64,000 bases of DNA from SHZI01 sp040080965. GTDB lineage: Bacteria > Pseudomonadota > Gammaproteobacteria > Steroidobacterales > GCA-2729495. Positions within the stretch are counted from its first letter, which is position 1. The number at the start of each line of letters is the position of its first letter. The notes beneath the pieces are model-generated. The model worked only from the letters and a program-made list of their open reading frames with translations. It made no database searches and was not told where the DNA came from. The stretch is from the NCBI GenBank assembly GCA_040080965.1, contig JBEBHH010000005.1, forward strand, positions 62,001-126,000, written 5' to 3'. Position numbers and translations under genes: made by a program. Below are positions 33,750-42,505 of this stretch, one piece after another.

Positions 33750-34544
33750 TCAGCCGTTGCCCAGCCGCAGGTCCAGCGCCGCCGCTTCGGCCAGCGGCCA
33801 GCGCAGGCTGGCCTTTTCTTTGCTTGCCAGCGCTTCCAGCAAGGGCAGCGCCCTGGCGCATTCATTCTCGGCAGCCAGTTCCCGCAGCCATGCTGTCGAC
33901 GGTTCGGGCCATTCGACGGCCGCTTGCCGGCATTCCAGGCGGACCTGGCGCCATTGTGGAGTGACGGCGCCTGGTGCCAGCAGGAATGCCGCCGAGAACG
34001 GCTGGCGGTTGCCGGAAATGGCATCGACAGGTGGGGGCGCCGGGACGTCATGGACGATGAGAAGCACAGTCGCCGCCTCGGTGATGGCCAGGCTGGCCGC
34101 CTCGAGCAAAGCGGCAGTAAAGGTGTGGGGAGATGCGGCGATCGCAACGCTTGCGTGCCGGTTCGTGGCGCCGATCGACCAGTAGCCGGAAGCTGCGTTG
34201 TGTACCGAATTGTGAAAACGCGTGGGCGAGAGCATCGGAGCGGGACCGGCAAGGGTCCTGCACATGTAGTCGGTGATCTCGGAATCACCCATGGACGAGG
34301 CGAAGACAGTGAGGACGTCTTCCGCGGCGACGAAATTGTTGTGGCAGGCCTGCGCAGCGGCTTCGAGAGCGAGGCGGACATGCAGCGGCGCCCGGCGTCC
34401 TTCACGTTCCGGTAGCAGGTCGGGAATGGGCCCGGGGTACCGCGCGTTGGGTTCTGTTCCCTCCTGAAGTGCCGCCCTGAAGCCATCCCAGCCGGCAATG
34501 CTCCGGCACCAGATCCCCGCATCAGGTCCAATGAAGAGGTCCAC
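33750..34544 (-). CDS. Ketosynthase-like chain-length-factor protein (ApeC-like)
   Basis: A 264-residue beta-ketoacyl-synthase-like protein of the N-terminal-domain-only type. The segment where the active-site Cys belongs reads NSVHNAASGYWSIGATN, so there is no nucleophile. In aryl-polyene systems such a protein pairs with a full ketosynthase and sets chain length. It starts with GTG at 34544, overlapping the TAG of the upstream ketosynthase by one base, which implies tight coupling and probably a heterodimer. A longer antisense-like frame in this region is a shadow. Confidence 0.85.
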   Translation of the reverse strand: MDLFIGPDAGIWCRSIAGWDGFRAALQEGTEPNARYPGPIPDLLPEREGRRAPLHVRLALEAAAQACHNNFVAAEDVLTVFASSMGDSEITDYMCRTLAGPAPMLSPTRFHNSVHNAASGYWSIGATNRHASVAIAASPHTFTAALLEAASLAITEAATVLLIVHDVPAPPPVDAISGNRQPFSAAFLLAPGAVTPQWRQVRLECRQAAVEWPEPSTAWLRELAAENECARALPLLEALASKEKASLRWPLAEAAALDLRLGNG

Positions 34545-35728
34545 TAGGTGGCCCGGCCCAGGATCACAACGCAATTGTTCCCGCCGAACCCGAAGGAGTT
34601 GGACGCGACGACATCCACCCGGGCCGACACATTCTCCCTGAGCACGGGGTACGCGATATCGTCGCCGGTGGCATCGAGGTTGAGGTTGCCGGGCAGTAGC
34701 CCGGTGTTGATGGCCTCCATTGCGAACACGGCTTCCACGAGGCCGGCGGCCCCCAGCGTATGGCCGGTCCAGCCTTTGGTGGAGCTGGCGGGGATGCCAG
34801 GCGGCAGGACTGCGGCGAGAACCAGCGACTCGACGGAATCGTTGGCCCGTGTCCCCGTGCCATGCAGGTTCACATATCCCACCTCTGCCGGGGTAATGCC
34901 GGCCCGGGCGAGCGCCTGGTGCAGCGCGCGCCTGGCGCCGAGGCCTTCCGGGTGCGGGCTGGACATGTGGAAGGCGTCGCAACTCTCCCCGTAGCCGAGC
35001 AGGCGTGCGCGGGGGATGCCCGACGGCTCACGCACCAGGAGGGCCAGTGCCGCCGCTTCGCCGATGTTCAGACCGTCCCGGCGCGCGTCGAAAGGCCGGC
35101 ACAGGTTGCGCGAGACAAGCTGCAGGGACTCGAAGCCGTAGATAGTGCTACGGCAGAGGCTGTCGACGCCGGCGACGACCACGGCGTCCACGACTCCGCA
35201 GCGTAGCCAGCGGTCGGCGCTGGCCAGCACCTTGGCGCTCGATGAACAGGCCGTGCTGATGGTCATGACCGGGCCCCGGATGCCGATGACGTGGGCGAGG
35301 AAGGCCCCGGTCGAATGCGGGTTGTGGACCGTGGGCTGGATGAATCGGGCGCCGAAGTGGCCGTCCGGCGTCAGGCCGGCGTAGGCCTCCTCGGTGCGGC
35401 CAATCGAGGACGTGCTGGTCCCGACCAGGAGGCCGACTCTTGCCGGCCCGACGGCCTCGATCATGGCGTCCGCCTGCTCCCGGAAGCCATCCTGGTGCAG
35501 GCCGAGCCAGGCCAGGCGGTTATTCCGGCTGTCCCATGGGGCCAGCGCGTCCGGCCAGTCGTCAGACAGCGCCGCGGGTACCTGACCGAGCCAGGTATCG
35601 ATGTCCGAACCGGGCCACGCCCGGTGACGAAGTCCGGTTGCCCGGTTCGCCACGGAACGACGGACGGCGTGGAGGCCCACGCCGGCTGCGCAGCTGACCG
35701 TATACGCCGAGATCCAGGCTCCGGCCAT
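34544..35728 (-). CDS. Beta-ketoacyl-ACP synthase (ApeO-like)
   Basis: A complete 394-residue condensing enzyme with catalytic Cys161 (TISTACSSSAK), His289 (LHGTGTRAND) and His323 (GWTGHTLGAAG). It should form the extending heterodimer with the Cys-less partner encoded just downstream. It starts at 35728, with only 3 bases between it and the upstream PPTase gene. The operon PPTase-KS-CLF runs opposite to the rest of the locus from the divergent region near 36.4 kb. Confidence 0.92.
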   Translation of the reverse strand: MAGAWISAYTVSCAAGVGLHAVRRSVANRATGLRHRAWPGSDIDTWLGQVPAALSDDWPDALAPWDSRNNRLAWLGLHQDGFREQADAMIEAVGPARVGLLVGTSTSSIGRTEEAYAGLTPDGHFGARFIQPTVHNPHSTGAFLAHVIGIRGPVMTISTACSSSAKVLASADRWLRCGVVDAVVVAGVDSLCRSTIYGFESLQLVSRNLCRPFDARRDGLNIGEAAALALLVREPSGIPRARLLGYGESCDAFHMSSPHPEGLGARRALHQALARAGITPAEVGYVNLHGTGTRANDSVESLVLAAVLPPGIPASSTKGWTGHTLGAAGLVEAVFAMEAINTGLLPGNLNLDATGDDIAYPVLRENVSARVDVVASNSFGFGGNNCVVILGRAT

Positions 35729-35731
35729 CGT

Positions 35732-36385
35732 CTAAGCCGCCCCTTCCGCGCCAGCCAGTTCATCGCAGCGGTGGAACTCCAGCAGGGGCAATTCCATCGA
35801 GGGTGCAATTACCGTCAGCCAGTGGCCGGCGTCAAGCCGGAGACTCTGCGCGGAGTAGCCGCCGGCTGACCAGGACTGTTCGCTGCCTGGCCGACACCGG
35901 GGCGCCAGGCTCTCGAAAGCCGGAGTTGTCCCGGCGAGGACTGTACGGCAGTCAACCTTCACGGCAGCCTCCCACAGGGTCCAGAGGTGGGTAAACCTGT
36001 CCCGATCCTCGGCCGGGTCAACCAGTGGACCGACGAGCTGGTTCCAGTTCATGAACCTGGCGAGTTGGGCCACGTCCCTGGGTTCCGCGACCTGTACATC
36101 GATGCCGAGTCTCGCCAGACCACGAGCTGCCGCTCCGCAGACCCAGCTGCCTGAGTGCGTGATCCCGACGACGGTACCCAGCGCATGCTCGGGGCAGGTC
36201 GCCACAACCGGCCCCGAGTCCGCACTGTTCGTCACCTCGAAGTGCATGGCTTTGGAGCGGTTGACGCGAGCCGCCGCTTCGCAGGCGAGGCGGCGCCCAA
36301 GTCGTCCCTGCAGGCTTCGCCAGCCAGCGGATCGGCTGCCTGCTGGCGCTGCGCGGATCCTGGCCAATGCCACGACCAGGGTCAT
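35732..36385 (-). CDS. Divergent 4'-phosphopantetheinyl transferase-like protein
   Basis: A 217-residue protein of the Sfp/AcpT type, expected to activate the locus ACPs. Alignable motifs are VVGITHSGSWV (usual SHs), LARLGIDVQVAEPRD (usual GIDIE) and LWTLWEAAVK (usual WxxKEAxxK). The metal-site Asp and the Glu and last Lys of the third motif are kept. The Glu after GID is Gln, and the Lys of KEA is Trp. So it is either a specialised or a weakened enzyme. I start it at ATG 36385; an ATG at 36433 is possible. It heads the minus-strand operon. Confidence 0.75.
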   Translation of the reverse strand: MTLVVALARIRAAPAGSRSAGWRSLQGRLGRRLACEAAARVNRSKAMHFEVTNSADSGPVVATCPEHALGTVVGITHSGSWVCGAAARGLARLGIDVQVAEPRDVAQLARFMNWNQLVGPLVDPAEDRDRFTHLWTLWEAAVKVDCRTVLAGTTPAFESLAPRCRPGSEQSWSAGGYSAQSLRLDAGHWLTVIAPSMELPLLEFHRCDELAGAEGAA

Positions 36386-36499
36386 CCCCCGGCCACCTGC
36401 ATCCGCGGTGCGTAGCGAACCCCCGAGCAGCACCTGGTGACTGCTCGGCGGTGCCTGGAACTGCTAGGCTCCGGCAACGCAGCCGGGACGTCTTCGCCC

Positions 36500-37336
36500 A
36501 TGTGGCATCGCCTTGCAAACGGCCTGAACCGCGCGTGGCGCCTGGTCGCGACGGGCCTCAGCTTTGCCGTATTCGGAATCGGTGGCCTGTTGCTCGGCTT
36601 GGTGGTGTGCATAGTATTGCGCATCATCATCCCTGATCCGGATGCCTATGCACAGGCCGCCAGGCGCCTGGTATCACGCGCATTTCGCCTGTTCGTGACA
36701 TTCATGTCGGCGGTCGGAGTCCTGCGTTGGCGAGTCGACGGCCTCGAGCACTGGCAGCGCGATCGCAGCTATCTGGTCATCGCCAATCACCCGACCCTGA
36801 TCGACATCGTGTTCCTGATCGGCTTGTTCGACGGCGCGGATTGCGTAGTGAAGGCAGGGGTCCTGCGAAATCCGTTCTGGGGCCTCCTCGTGCGAGCGGC
36901 GGATTATGTCTCAAACGAGGATCCGGCTGCCCTGCTGGACGAGGCGGCGGGCCGCCTGCGCACCGGTCGTACTGTCGTCGCCTTCCCCGAGGGCACCCGG
37001 ACGACGCCGGGACAGCAGCTCGTCGCCGCCCCTGCCGTCAGCGCCATTGCCGTCCGGGCGGGGTGCACCTGCCTCCCGGTCGTGATCAGCTGCACGCCTT
37101 TGACGCTGTACAAGAATCTGGCCTGGCACGATGTGCCTGCGGCTCGCGTCGACTTTCGTCTCCGCATTTGCCCGGCCTGGGACGTGCCGAGGGCGGAAGG
37201 CAGCTTGGCGGAACAGCGGCGTGCCGCGCACGAGCTCGGCAGGAAGATCGAGGAATTCTACGTGCGGGAGATTATTCCCGGCGCGGCCATCGCTGGCGCA
37301 GTTCCTGCCAAAGCCGGTGTCAGCCCTGTTCTATAA
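36500..37336 (+). CDS. 1-acyl-glycerol-3-phosphate acyltransferase-like (PlsC family)
   Basis: A PlsC-fold acyltransferase of 278 residues from the ATG at 36500; an in-frame ATG at 36437 would add 21. It has one or two N-terminal spans (about 15-45), the NHx4D motif in ANHPTLIDIVFLIG and the FPEGTR motif in VAFPEGTRTTPG. With the LpxL-like enzyme at 28963 it gives the locus two acyltransferases, consistent with building a lipid anchor for the polyene. First gene of the long plus-strand operon. Confidence 0.88.
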   Translation: MWHRLANGLNRAWRLVATGLSFAVFGIGGLLLGLVVCIVLRIIIPDPDAYAQAARRLVSRAFRLFVTFMSAVGVLRWRVDGLEHWQRDRSYLVIANHPTLIDIVFLIGLFDGADCVVKAGVLRNPFWGLLVRAADYVSNEDPAALLDEAAGRLRTGRTVVAFPEGTRTTPGQQLVAAPAVSAIAVRAGCTCLPVVISCTPLTLYKNLAWHDVPAARVDFRLRICPAWDVPRAEGSLAEQRRAAHELGRKIEEFYVREIIPGAAIAGAVPAKAGVSPVL

Positions 37337-37388
37337 TGGGCCGTGAACCGCCAGTATCCCTTTCACCCGATGATGCGACTTAACAGCA

Positions 37389-37622
37389 ATGTCTGATGAG
37401 CTATTCGAGAAGATTCGCGATGTTCTCGCCGAGGAATTCGAGATTCCTCGGGATTCAATTGTTCGAAATGCCAATCTCTATCAGGATCTGGGGATAGACA
37501 GTATCGACGCCGTGGACCTCATCGTCAGGCTGAGGGAGATCACGGGCAAACAGGTTCCACCGGACCGGTTCAAGTCGGTCAGGACCATCGGCGACGTAAT
37601 CGCGGTGCTCGAAACACTGTGA
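37389..37622 (+). CDS. Acyl carrier protein 2 of the aryl-polyene locus
   Basis: A 77-residue ACP with phosphopantetheine Ser38 in LGIDSIDAVDLI. Its size and sequence are close to the classical fatty-acid ACP. Its stop overlaps the GTG of the next gene. Local composition is slightly A/T-richer than neighbours, as is usual for ACP genes. Together with ACP1 it forms the two-ACP set of aryl-polyene systems. Confidence 0.93.
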   Translation: MSDELFEKIRDVLAEEFEIPRDSIVRNANLYQDLGIDSIDAVDLIVRLREITGKQVPPDRFKSVRTIGDVIAVLETL

Positions 37623-38203
37623 CTGCCCACCGGTGGATCGGAGTTCTCGCCACCGCCTCCCTGGTCCTGACTGCTGCCTACCCCCTGGCGGTGTATTTTC
37701 TCCTGGATCGCGGCGATCTCCGCCTGGCCGGACTGGCCATGCTCGTGGCCGTCATGCTGCGTTTCCTGGCGCCAGGTGCCGCGAAAGTGCAGGTCATGGC
37801 GGCCCTTGCCATTGGCGTGGTGTTTGCCGGTGCCATTACCCTGACCAACAGCGAACTGGTTGCACGCCTTTACCCGGTTGCCGTGAGCGTCGCGCTATTG
37901 ATCGCGTTCGGGATGACCCTGCTGCGACCCCCGTCGATGATCGAGCGCATCGCACGCGGAGCGGGCGCTGTCCTGGACGCGGCCGGGAAACGCTACACGC
38001 GCACGGTCACGGTGGTCTGGTGCGGATTCTTCGTGGCCAACGCCTGCATTGCCCTTGCCACTGCGTTTCTGGCCTCGCGTGAGCTGTGGGCGGTCTACAA
38101 CGGCCTGATCTCCTACGTTATCGCCGGGACGCTGCTGGTGGGAGAGCGTGTGGTGCGGCCCGCCTTCCAGCGGCGGCAGGTTACCGGTTCTGCGTCCGGC
38201 TAA
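37619..38203 (+). CDS. COG4648-type membrane protein (ApeG-like)
   Basis: A 194-residue inner-membrane protein with about five spans (roughly 5-30, 35-52, 58-75, 82-102 and 135-160). Proteins of this family sit next to the second ACP in aryl-polyene clusters; function unknown. The segment MTLLRPPSMIERIARG and TRTVTVVWCGFFVANA match the family pattern. It starts with GTG at 37619, coupled to the ACP stop. Confidence 0.83.
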   Translation: MTAHRWIGVLATASLVLTAAYPLAVYFLLDRGDLRLAGLAMLVAVMLRFLAPGAAKVQVMAALAIGVVFAGAITLTNSELVARLYPVAVSVALLIAFGMTLLRPPSMIERIARGAGAVLDAAGKRYTRTVTVVWCGFFVANACIALATAFLASRELWAVYNGLISYVIAGTLLVGERVVRPAFQRRQVTGSASG

Positions 38204-38240
38204 AGCACAGTCGCTCGCAGGATCGGGAAATCCCGCCCCC

Positions 38241-38885
38241 ATGATCGAGACGCCGCCCATCCATCGCCCCGACCCTGGCTGGCTTGCCGGGCCGCCTGCG
38301 GTTATCCGCCTTGCTGGAACCCCTACCTGCTGTCTCGTCGTATCGTTGAGCGAGGCGGGACTGGAGCATGCACTGGCTGCCGGGTGGGCTCCGATCCGCG
38401 CTCTGGCCCTGGGGCAAGTGGCGCCGGAGGTCGGCACCTGCGCTTCCCCCGTGTGGCGGGTTACCGGTCCCGCCACGCCCCCACTGCCTTCGGTTGTCCT
38501 GGACCTGGCGACGCTCGATCAACTGCTCGGTCGGGCCGATGCGGGTCAGCCGCTGTTCATCCGCGTGTGTCATTCCGCGGTCGGGCTGGAGCAGGCGTTC
38601 CATGTACCGGCCGATCTGAGTTGGTTCTCGGGGCACTTTCCCGGTGAGCCGATCCTGCCAGGCATCGTCCAGGTGAAGTTCGCGGTGGATGGCGCGCGAA
38701 CCCTTCCAGGCTACCGCGGCCCTCCGTGCGCGCTCCAGCAGCTCAAGTTCAAGATGCCGATCCGGCCCGAGCAGGTTGTCCAGCTGGCCCTCCGAATCAC
38801 CGACGGGGGTGCGACCGTCCTCTTCAGCTTCCGGTCTGCCGCTGGCGAGCACTCGTCGGGGCGGCTGGCCTGTGGGGAGTCCTGA
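38241..38885 (+). CDS. 3-hydroxyacyl-ACP dehydratase (ApeI-like) with an extra N-terminal region
   Basis: The C-terminal half (about 110-214) is a FabA/FabZ-type hot-dog dehydratase with LSWFSGHFPGEPILPGIVQV; His132 is catalytic. It should make the double bonds of the polyene. The N-terminal 105 residues are not part of the dehydratase. Their order (CLVVSLSEAGLEHALAAG, then VWRVTGPATPPLPSVVLDLA) recalls the C-terminal subdomain of an ANL ligase without its catalytic Lys. In many aryl-polyene clusters a ligase precedes this dehydratase, so a decayed fusion is possible. That reading is tentative. Confidence 0.8.
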   Translation: MIETPPIHRPDPGWLAGPPAVIRLAGTPTCCLVVSLSEAGLEHALAAGWAPIRALALGQVAPEVGTCASPVWRVTGPATPPLPSVVLDLATLDQLLGRADAGQPLFIRVCHSAVGLEQAFHVPADLSWFSGHFPGEPILPGIVQVKFAVDGARTLPGYRGPPCALQQLKFKMPIRPEQVVQLALRITDGGATVLFSFRSAAGEHSSGRLACGES

Positions 38886-39636
38886 CATCCTGCGGACCTG
38901 TGTGCTCATTCCACACTTCAATCATGCCCGGCAGATCCGGCCGGTCATCGACGCGCTTGGCAAGCTGGGCCTGCCCGTGATCGTGGTGGACGACGGGTCC
39001 GGAGCGGAAAGCCTGGCGCTGCTGCGGGAGGCCGTGGCGGGCTTGCCCTGGCTGTACCTGCACCGCGAGCCGGAGAACCGGGGCAAGGGCGCCGCCGTCA
39101 TGTGCGGCCTGCGAATTGCGGCGTCCCGGGGCTTCTCCCACGCCGTGCAGGTCGATGCCGACGGCCAGCACCGGATCGCGGACATACCCCTCCTTCTCGG
39201 GGTGGCCCGCGAGCACCCGGAGGCACTCGTGTCGGGGTTCCCCGTCTACGACGAAACCGTGCCCGGAGCCCGCCTGCATGGCCGCAAGATCAGCTTGTTC
39301 TGGACGCGACTGGAAACCTGGTCCGGCGACATCAAGGACGCGATGTGCGGCTTTCGTGTCTATCCGGTCGTTCCGCTCAACGCGCTCCTTGCCCGCGAGC
39401 GGCCGGGTTCCGGCATGGAGTTTGATGCGGAGGTCCTCGTGCGGGCACACTGGGCCGGCATACCCCTGCGATTCACTCCCACGGCGGTCACCTACCCGGC
39501 CGATGGGCTGTCCCACTTCCGCATGGTCCGCGATAACGTCAGGATATCCCGCATGCACACCCGCCTCTTCTTCGGCATGCTCTGGAGGATTCCGGCAATC
39601 ATCAACGGCCGCCTGCAGAAGAAGAAGGCTGAATGA
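38872..39636 (+). CDS. Family 2 glycosyltransferase
   Basis: A 254-residue GT-A enzyme starting with GTG at 38872 (VGSPDILRTCVLIPHFNH), overlapping the dehydratase gene by 14 bases. Motifs: VIVVDDGSG, ENRGKGAAVMCGL, the metal-binding DADGQH, and MCGFRVYP. It resembles dolichol-phosphate-mannose-synthase-like enzymes without membrane spans. In related loci the homologue is fused to an acyltransferase. It probably glycosylates the polyene lipid anchor. Confidence 0.87.
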   Translation: MGSPDILRTCVLIPHFNHARQIRPVIDALGKLGLPVIVVDDGSGAESLALLREAVAGLPWLYLHREPENRGKGAAVMCGLRIAASRGFSHAVQVDADGQHRIADIPLLLGVAREHPEALVSGFPVYDETVPGARLHGRKISLFWTRLETWSGDIKDAMCGFRVYPVVPLNALLARERPGSGMEFDAEVLVRAHWAGIPLRFTPTAVTYPADGLSHFRMVRDNVRISRMHTRLFFGMLWRIPAIINGRLQKKKAE

Positions 39637-40088
39637 TGGAGGAGCAGATACCAGCCGGCGTCGACCTGTCCGCCTGCGTTGCGCTGCGCGTGCCGTTTCA
39701 CGATGCGGATCCGGCCGGCGTTGCCTGGCATGGCAACTACTTCCGCTACTTCGACGACGCCCGGTGCGCACTCCTGGAGAAGATTGGGTACAGCTACCGG
39801 CAGATGCTGGAGAGTGGCTACTACTGGCCGATCGTCCAGGCAACGGTGAAGTACATAAGCCCCGTGCACTTCGACTCCCGCATTACGGTCGTCGCCCGCC
39901 TCGTGGAGTGGGAATATCGGCTCAAGATTGCCTATGAGGTGTTCGACGAACAGGAGCGCAGGACGACCACCGGCCACACCGTCCAGGTTGCCGTGAGCGC
40001 GGCCAGCGGCGAGATGCACGTTGGGGCACCGGACATCCTGCGCGAGCGGCTGCTGGCCTGTGTGGGCCACCCGGACCGCAAACCGTGA
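39633..40088 (+). CDS. 4-hydroxybenzoyl-CoA-type thioesterase (ApeK-like)
   Basis: A 151-residue hot-dog thioesterase with the signature FHDADPAGVAWHGNYFRYFDDAR; Asp26 is the likely catalytic residue. In aryl-polyene loci this enzyme is thought to release or proof-read acyl chains. It overlaps the glycosyltransferase stop by 4 bases and the next gene by 4. Confidence 0.88.
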   Translation: MMEEQIPAGVDLSACVALRVPFHDADPAGVAWHGNYFRYFDDARCALLEKIGYSYRQMLESGYYWPIVQATVKYISPVHFDSRITVVARLVEWEYRLKIAYEVFDEQERRTTTGHTVQVAVSAASGEMHVGAPDILRERLLACVGHPDRKP

Positions 40089-40534
40089 GCCGGACCTGGC
40101 TGCCGGCCGAGGTTCTGCCCCATCGTCCGCCGCTGCTGTTGCTGACCCGGGTCACTGCCTGGGGCCCCGCCTCCCTCACAGGTGAAGTGGACGTGGGCGC
40201 GGACGGGCCGTTCGCGGAACCCGGCAAGGGTGTACCGCGCTGGGTCGCCCTCGAGTACATGGCCCAGGCCGTGGGTGCACTCGACGGGATCCGGCTTCGC
40301 GAAGCTGGCAGTGATGTGCCGCCCGGGTACCTCCTCGGCACCCGGCGCCTGGAGCACGTCGACGGCTACTTCGCGCCCGGCGCGACGCTCCGGGTCGCGG
40401 TTCGCGAGGTCCTGCAGGGCGAGAACGGCCTGGGGGTCTTCTCTTGCCGCCTGGATGACGGCGAACGATCATTGGAGTGTCAGCTGACGGTATACAGGCC
40501 GGCCAGGGGCGGTCAGGAGCACAGTGTCCGATAA
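40085..40534 (+). CDS. 3-hydroxyacyl-ACP dehydratase (ApeP-like)
   Basis: A 149-residue hot-dog protein with LPHRPPLLLLTRV (His13) and ALEYMAQAVGALDG (Glu in the central helix), the pattern of the ApeP/FabZ-like predicted 3-hydroxylacyl-ACP dehydratases. It probably acts with the ApeI-like enzyme as a heteromeric dehydratase. It starts with GTG and is coupled to both neighbours by short overlaps. Confidence 0.87.
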   Translation: MSRTWLPAEVLPHRPPLLLLTRVTAWGPASLTGEVDVGADGPFAEPGKGVPRWVALEYMAQAVGALDGIRLREAGSDVPPGYLLGTRRLEHVDGYFAPGATLRVAVREVLQGENGLGVFSCRLDDGERSLECQLTVYRPARGGQEHSVR

Positions 40535-41264
40535 GAACGACAGCAGGTCGGTGCTGGTGACCGGCGCCAGTTCAGGCATAGGCCGGGCGATCGCTGAGCA
40601 CCTGGCAGGCGATGGTTACGACATCGTCGTCAACTACGTGCGCAATGCAGCTGGTGCAGCCGAGACTGTTGCAGCAATCGTCGCCCGGGGCGCAACGGCA
40701 AGGCAACTGCGTTTCGACGTTGCGGACCGTGGTGCCGCTGCCGCCGCCCTCGAGGCCGACATGGCCGCTCACGGACCGTACTACGGGGTGGTGGTCAACG
40801 CAGGAATTACCAGGGACGCGGCCTTCCCGATGCTGACGGGCGAGGATTGGGACACCGTGCTCCGGACGGACCTGGATGGCTTCTTCAATGTGCTCCATCC
40901 GGCGATCATGCCGATGATACGCCGGCGCCAGCCCGGCCGCATCGTGACGATCTCGTCGGTGTCAGGTATCCGGGGCAACCGCGGGCAAACCAATTACAGC
41001 GCCGCAAAAGCCGGCCTGATCGGTGCCACCAAGGCCCTTGGGCTGGAGCTCGCAAAGCGCGGAATCACCGTCAACTGCGTGGCTCCGGGGCTGATCGAGA
41101 CGGCAATGACCGCCGGGGTGCCAGCCGAAGTGGCCCAGGACATGATACCCATGCAGCGCATGGGCACGCCTGCCGAGGTGGCGGCGGTCGTGGCGTTCTT
41201 GATGTCGCCTGCGGCGAGCTACGTTACCCGGCAGGTCATCGCCGTGGACGGGGGTCTGTCATGA
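40524..41264 (+). CDS. 3-oxoacyl-ACP reductase, FabG-like (ApeQ)
   Basis: A 246-residue short-chain dehydrogenase with NADPH motif VLVTGASSGIG, NAG at NAGITRDAAF, and catalytic Ser145, Tyr158 and Lys162 (ISSVSGIRGNRGQTNYSAAK). It reduces the beta-keto group of the growing chain before dehydration. It starts with GTG at 40524 and its stop overlaps the ketosynthase ATG (ATGA). Confidence 0.93.
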   Translation: MSDKNDSRSVLVTGASSGIGRAIAEHLAGDGYDIVVNYVRNAAGAAETVAAIVARGATARQLRFDVADRGAAAAALEADMAAHGPYYGVVVNAGITRDAAFPMLTGEDWDTVLRTDLDGFFNVLHPAIMPMIRRRQPGRIVTISSVSGIRGNRGQTNYSAAKAGLIGATKALGLELAKRGITVNCVAPGLIETAMTAGVPAEVAQDMIPMQRMGTPAEVAAVVAFLMSPAASYVTRQVIAVDGGLS

Positions 41265-42487
41265 CGTACCGGGTCGTGGTGACCGGCATGGGGGCCGTAT
41301 CTGCCCTCGGGTCCGACTGGCAGGCCGCGGAGGTGGCGTTGCGTGCGCGCAGGAACTTCGTCGCGTGGCAGCCCGAGTATGCCGAGTATCGCGGACTCAA
41401 CACGAAACTCGCAGCCCCTGTGACGTTCCAGGCCCCTGACCACTACTCGCGAAAGCAGCTGCGCACGATGGGCCGGGTCGCGGTCATGGCAGTGCGGGCC
41501 ACGGAACTGGCGCTGGCGCAAAGCGGCTTGAGCGATCACCCCGTGATCAGCTCGGGCATGACCGGAGTGGCATTTGGTTCTTCGTCGGGCAGTCCGCCGG
41601 CCATTGCCGAGTTCGGGCACATGCTCGTGAGCAAGTCGACCGAGGGACTCACGGCCACAAGCTACGTGCGCATGATGTCGCACACTGCGGCAGTCAATAT
41701 TGGCCTGTTCTTCGGCGTGCTTGGCAGGGTGATCACTACCAGCAGTGCGTGTACCGCGGGCAGCCAGGGCATCGGCTACGCCTACGAGGCCATAAAGTTC
41801 GGACGCCAGACGGTAATGCTTGCCGGCGGCGGCGAGGAACTCGACCCTACGCAGGCAGCGGTCTTCGATACGCTTTACGCGACGAGCACGCGTAATGATT
41901 CACCGAACATGACCCCGCGGCCCTACGACGTGAGCCGCGATGGACTGGTCATCGGCGAAGGCGCCGCGGTGCTGGTGCTTGAGGAGCGCGGCCATGCCTT
42001 GGCTCGGGGGGCCAGAATCCTCGCTGAAATCGTTGGCTTTGGCACGAACGCCGACGGCCAGCATGTGACGCGCCCCAACGAGGTCACCATGGCGCAGTGC
42101 CTGCGGCTGGCACTGAATGATGCCGGGATCCCCGCGTCCGAAGTCGGGTATGTCAACGGCCACGGCACGGCAACAGAGCACGGCGACATTGCCGAAACTC
42201 AGGCCACGGCCGCCGTCTTTGGCCGGCCAGTCCCCATCAGTTCCGTCAAGAGCTACATCGGTCACACGCTGGGAGCCTGCGGTGCAATCGAGGCCTGGCT
42301 CACCATCGAGATGCTGAACAGGGACTGGTACGCGCCAACGATCAATCTCGACGACGTCGATCCGCGCTGCGCAGACCTGGACTACATCACGGGTGCCGGG
42401 CGTACGATGAGCAACGAGTACGCCATGTCCAACAATTTCGCGTTTGGCGGGATCAACACCTCGCTGATCGTAAGGCGGTCTTCGTAA
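41261..42487 (+). CDS. Beta-ketoacyl-ACP synthase (ApeR-like)
   Basis: A 408-residue condensing enzyme with catalytic Cys164 (SSACTAGSQG), His301 (NGHGTATEHGD) and His335 (YIGHTLGACGA). It is the locus's second full ketosynthase, probably for priming or early elongation in ApeR fashion. Start at 41261, overlapping the reductase stop. The frame is open far upstream across the reductase gene but is not coding there. Confidence 0.93.
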   Translation: MTYRVVVTGMGAVSALGSDWQAAEVALRARRNFVAWQPEYAEYRGLNTKLAAPVTFQAPDHYSRKQLRTMGRVAVMAVRATELALAQSGLSDHPVISSGMTGVAFGSSSGSPPAIAEFGHMLVSKSTEGLTATSYVRMMSHTAAVNIGLFFGVLGRVITTSSACTAGSQGIGYAYEAIKFGRQTVMLAGGGEELDPTQAAVFDTLYATSTRNDSPNMTPRPYDVSRDGLVIGEGAAVLVLEERGHALARGARILAEIVGFGTNADGQHVTRPNEVTMAQCLRLALNDAGIPASEVGYVNGHGTATEHGDIAETQATAAVFGRPVPISSVKSYIGHTLGACGAIEAWLTIEMLNRDWYAPTINLDDVDPRCADLDYITGAGRTMSNEYAMSNNFAFGGINTSLIVRRSS

Positions 42488-42493
42488 CCCATA

Positions 42494-42503
42494 GGGGGGG
42501 GGG
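42494..42503. repeat. G10 homopolymer at a ribosome-binding position
   Basis: Ten consecutive G, with two bases between the tract and the GTG start at 42506, and six after the TAA of the ketosynthase. No other Shine-Dalgarno sequence is present, so the tract itself is probably the ribosome-binding site. Long G tracts are prone to slippage, so length variation could tune translation of the downstream lipoprotein. Confidence 0.75.
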
Positions 42504-42505
42504 CT

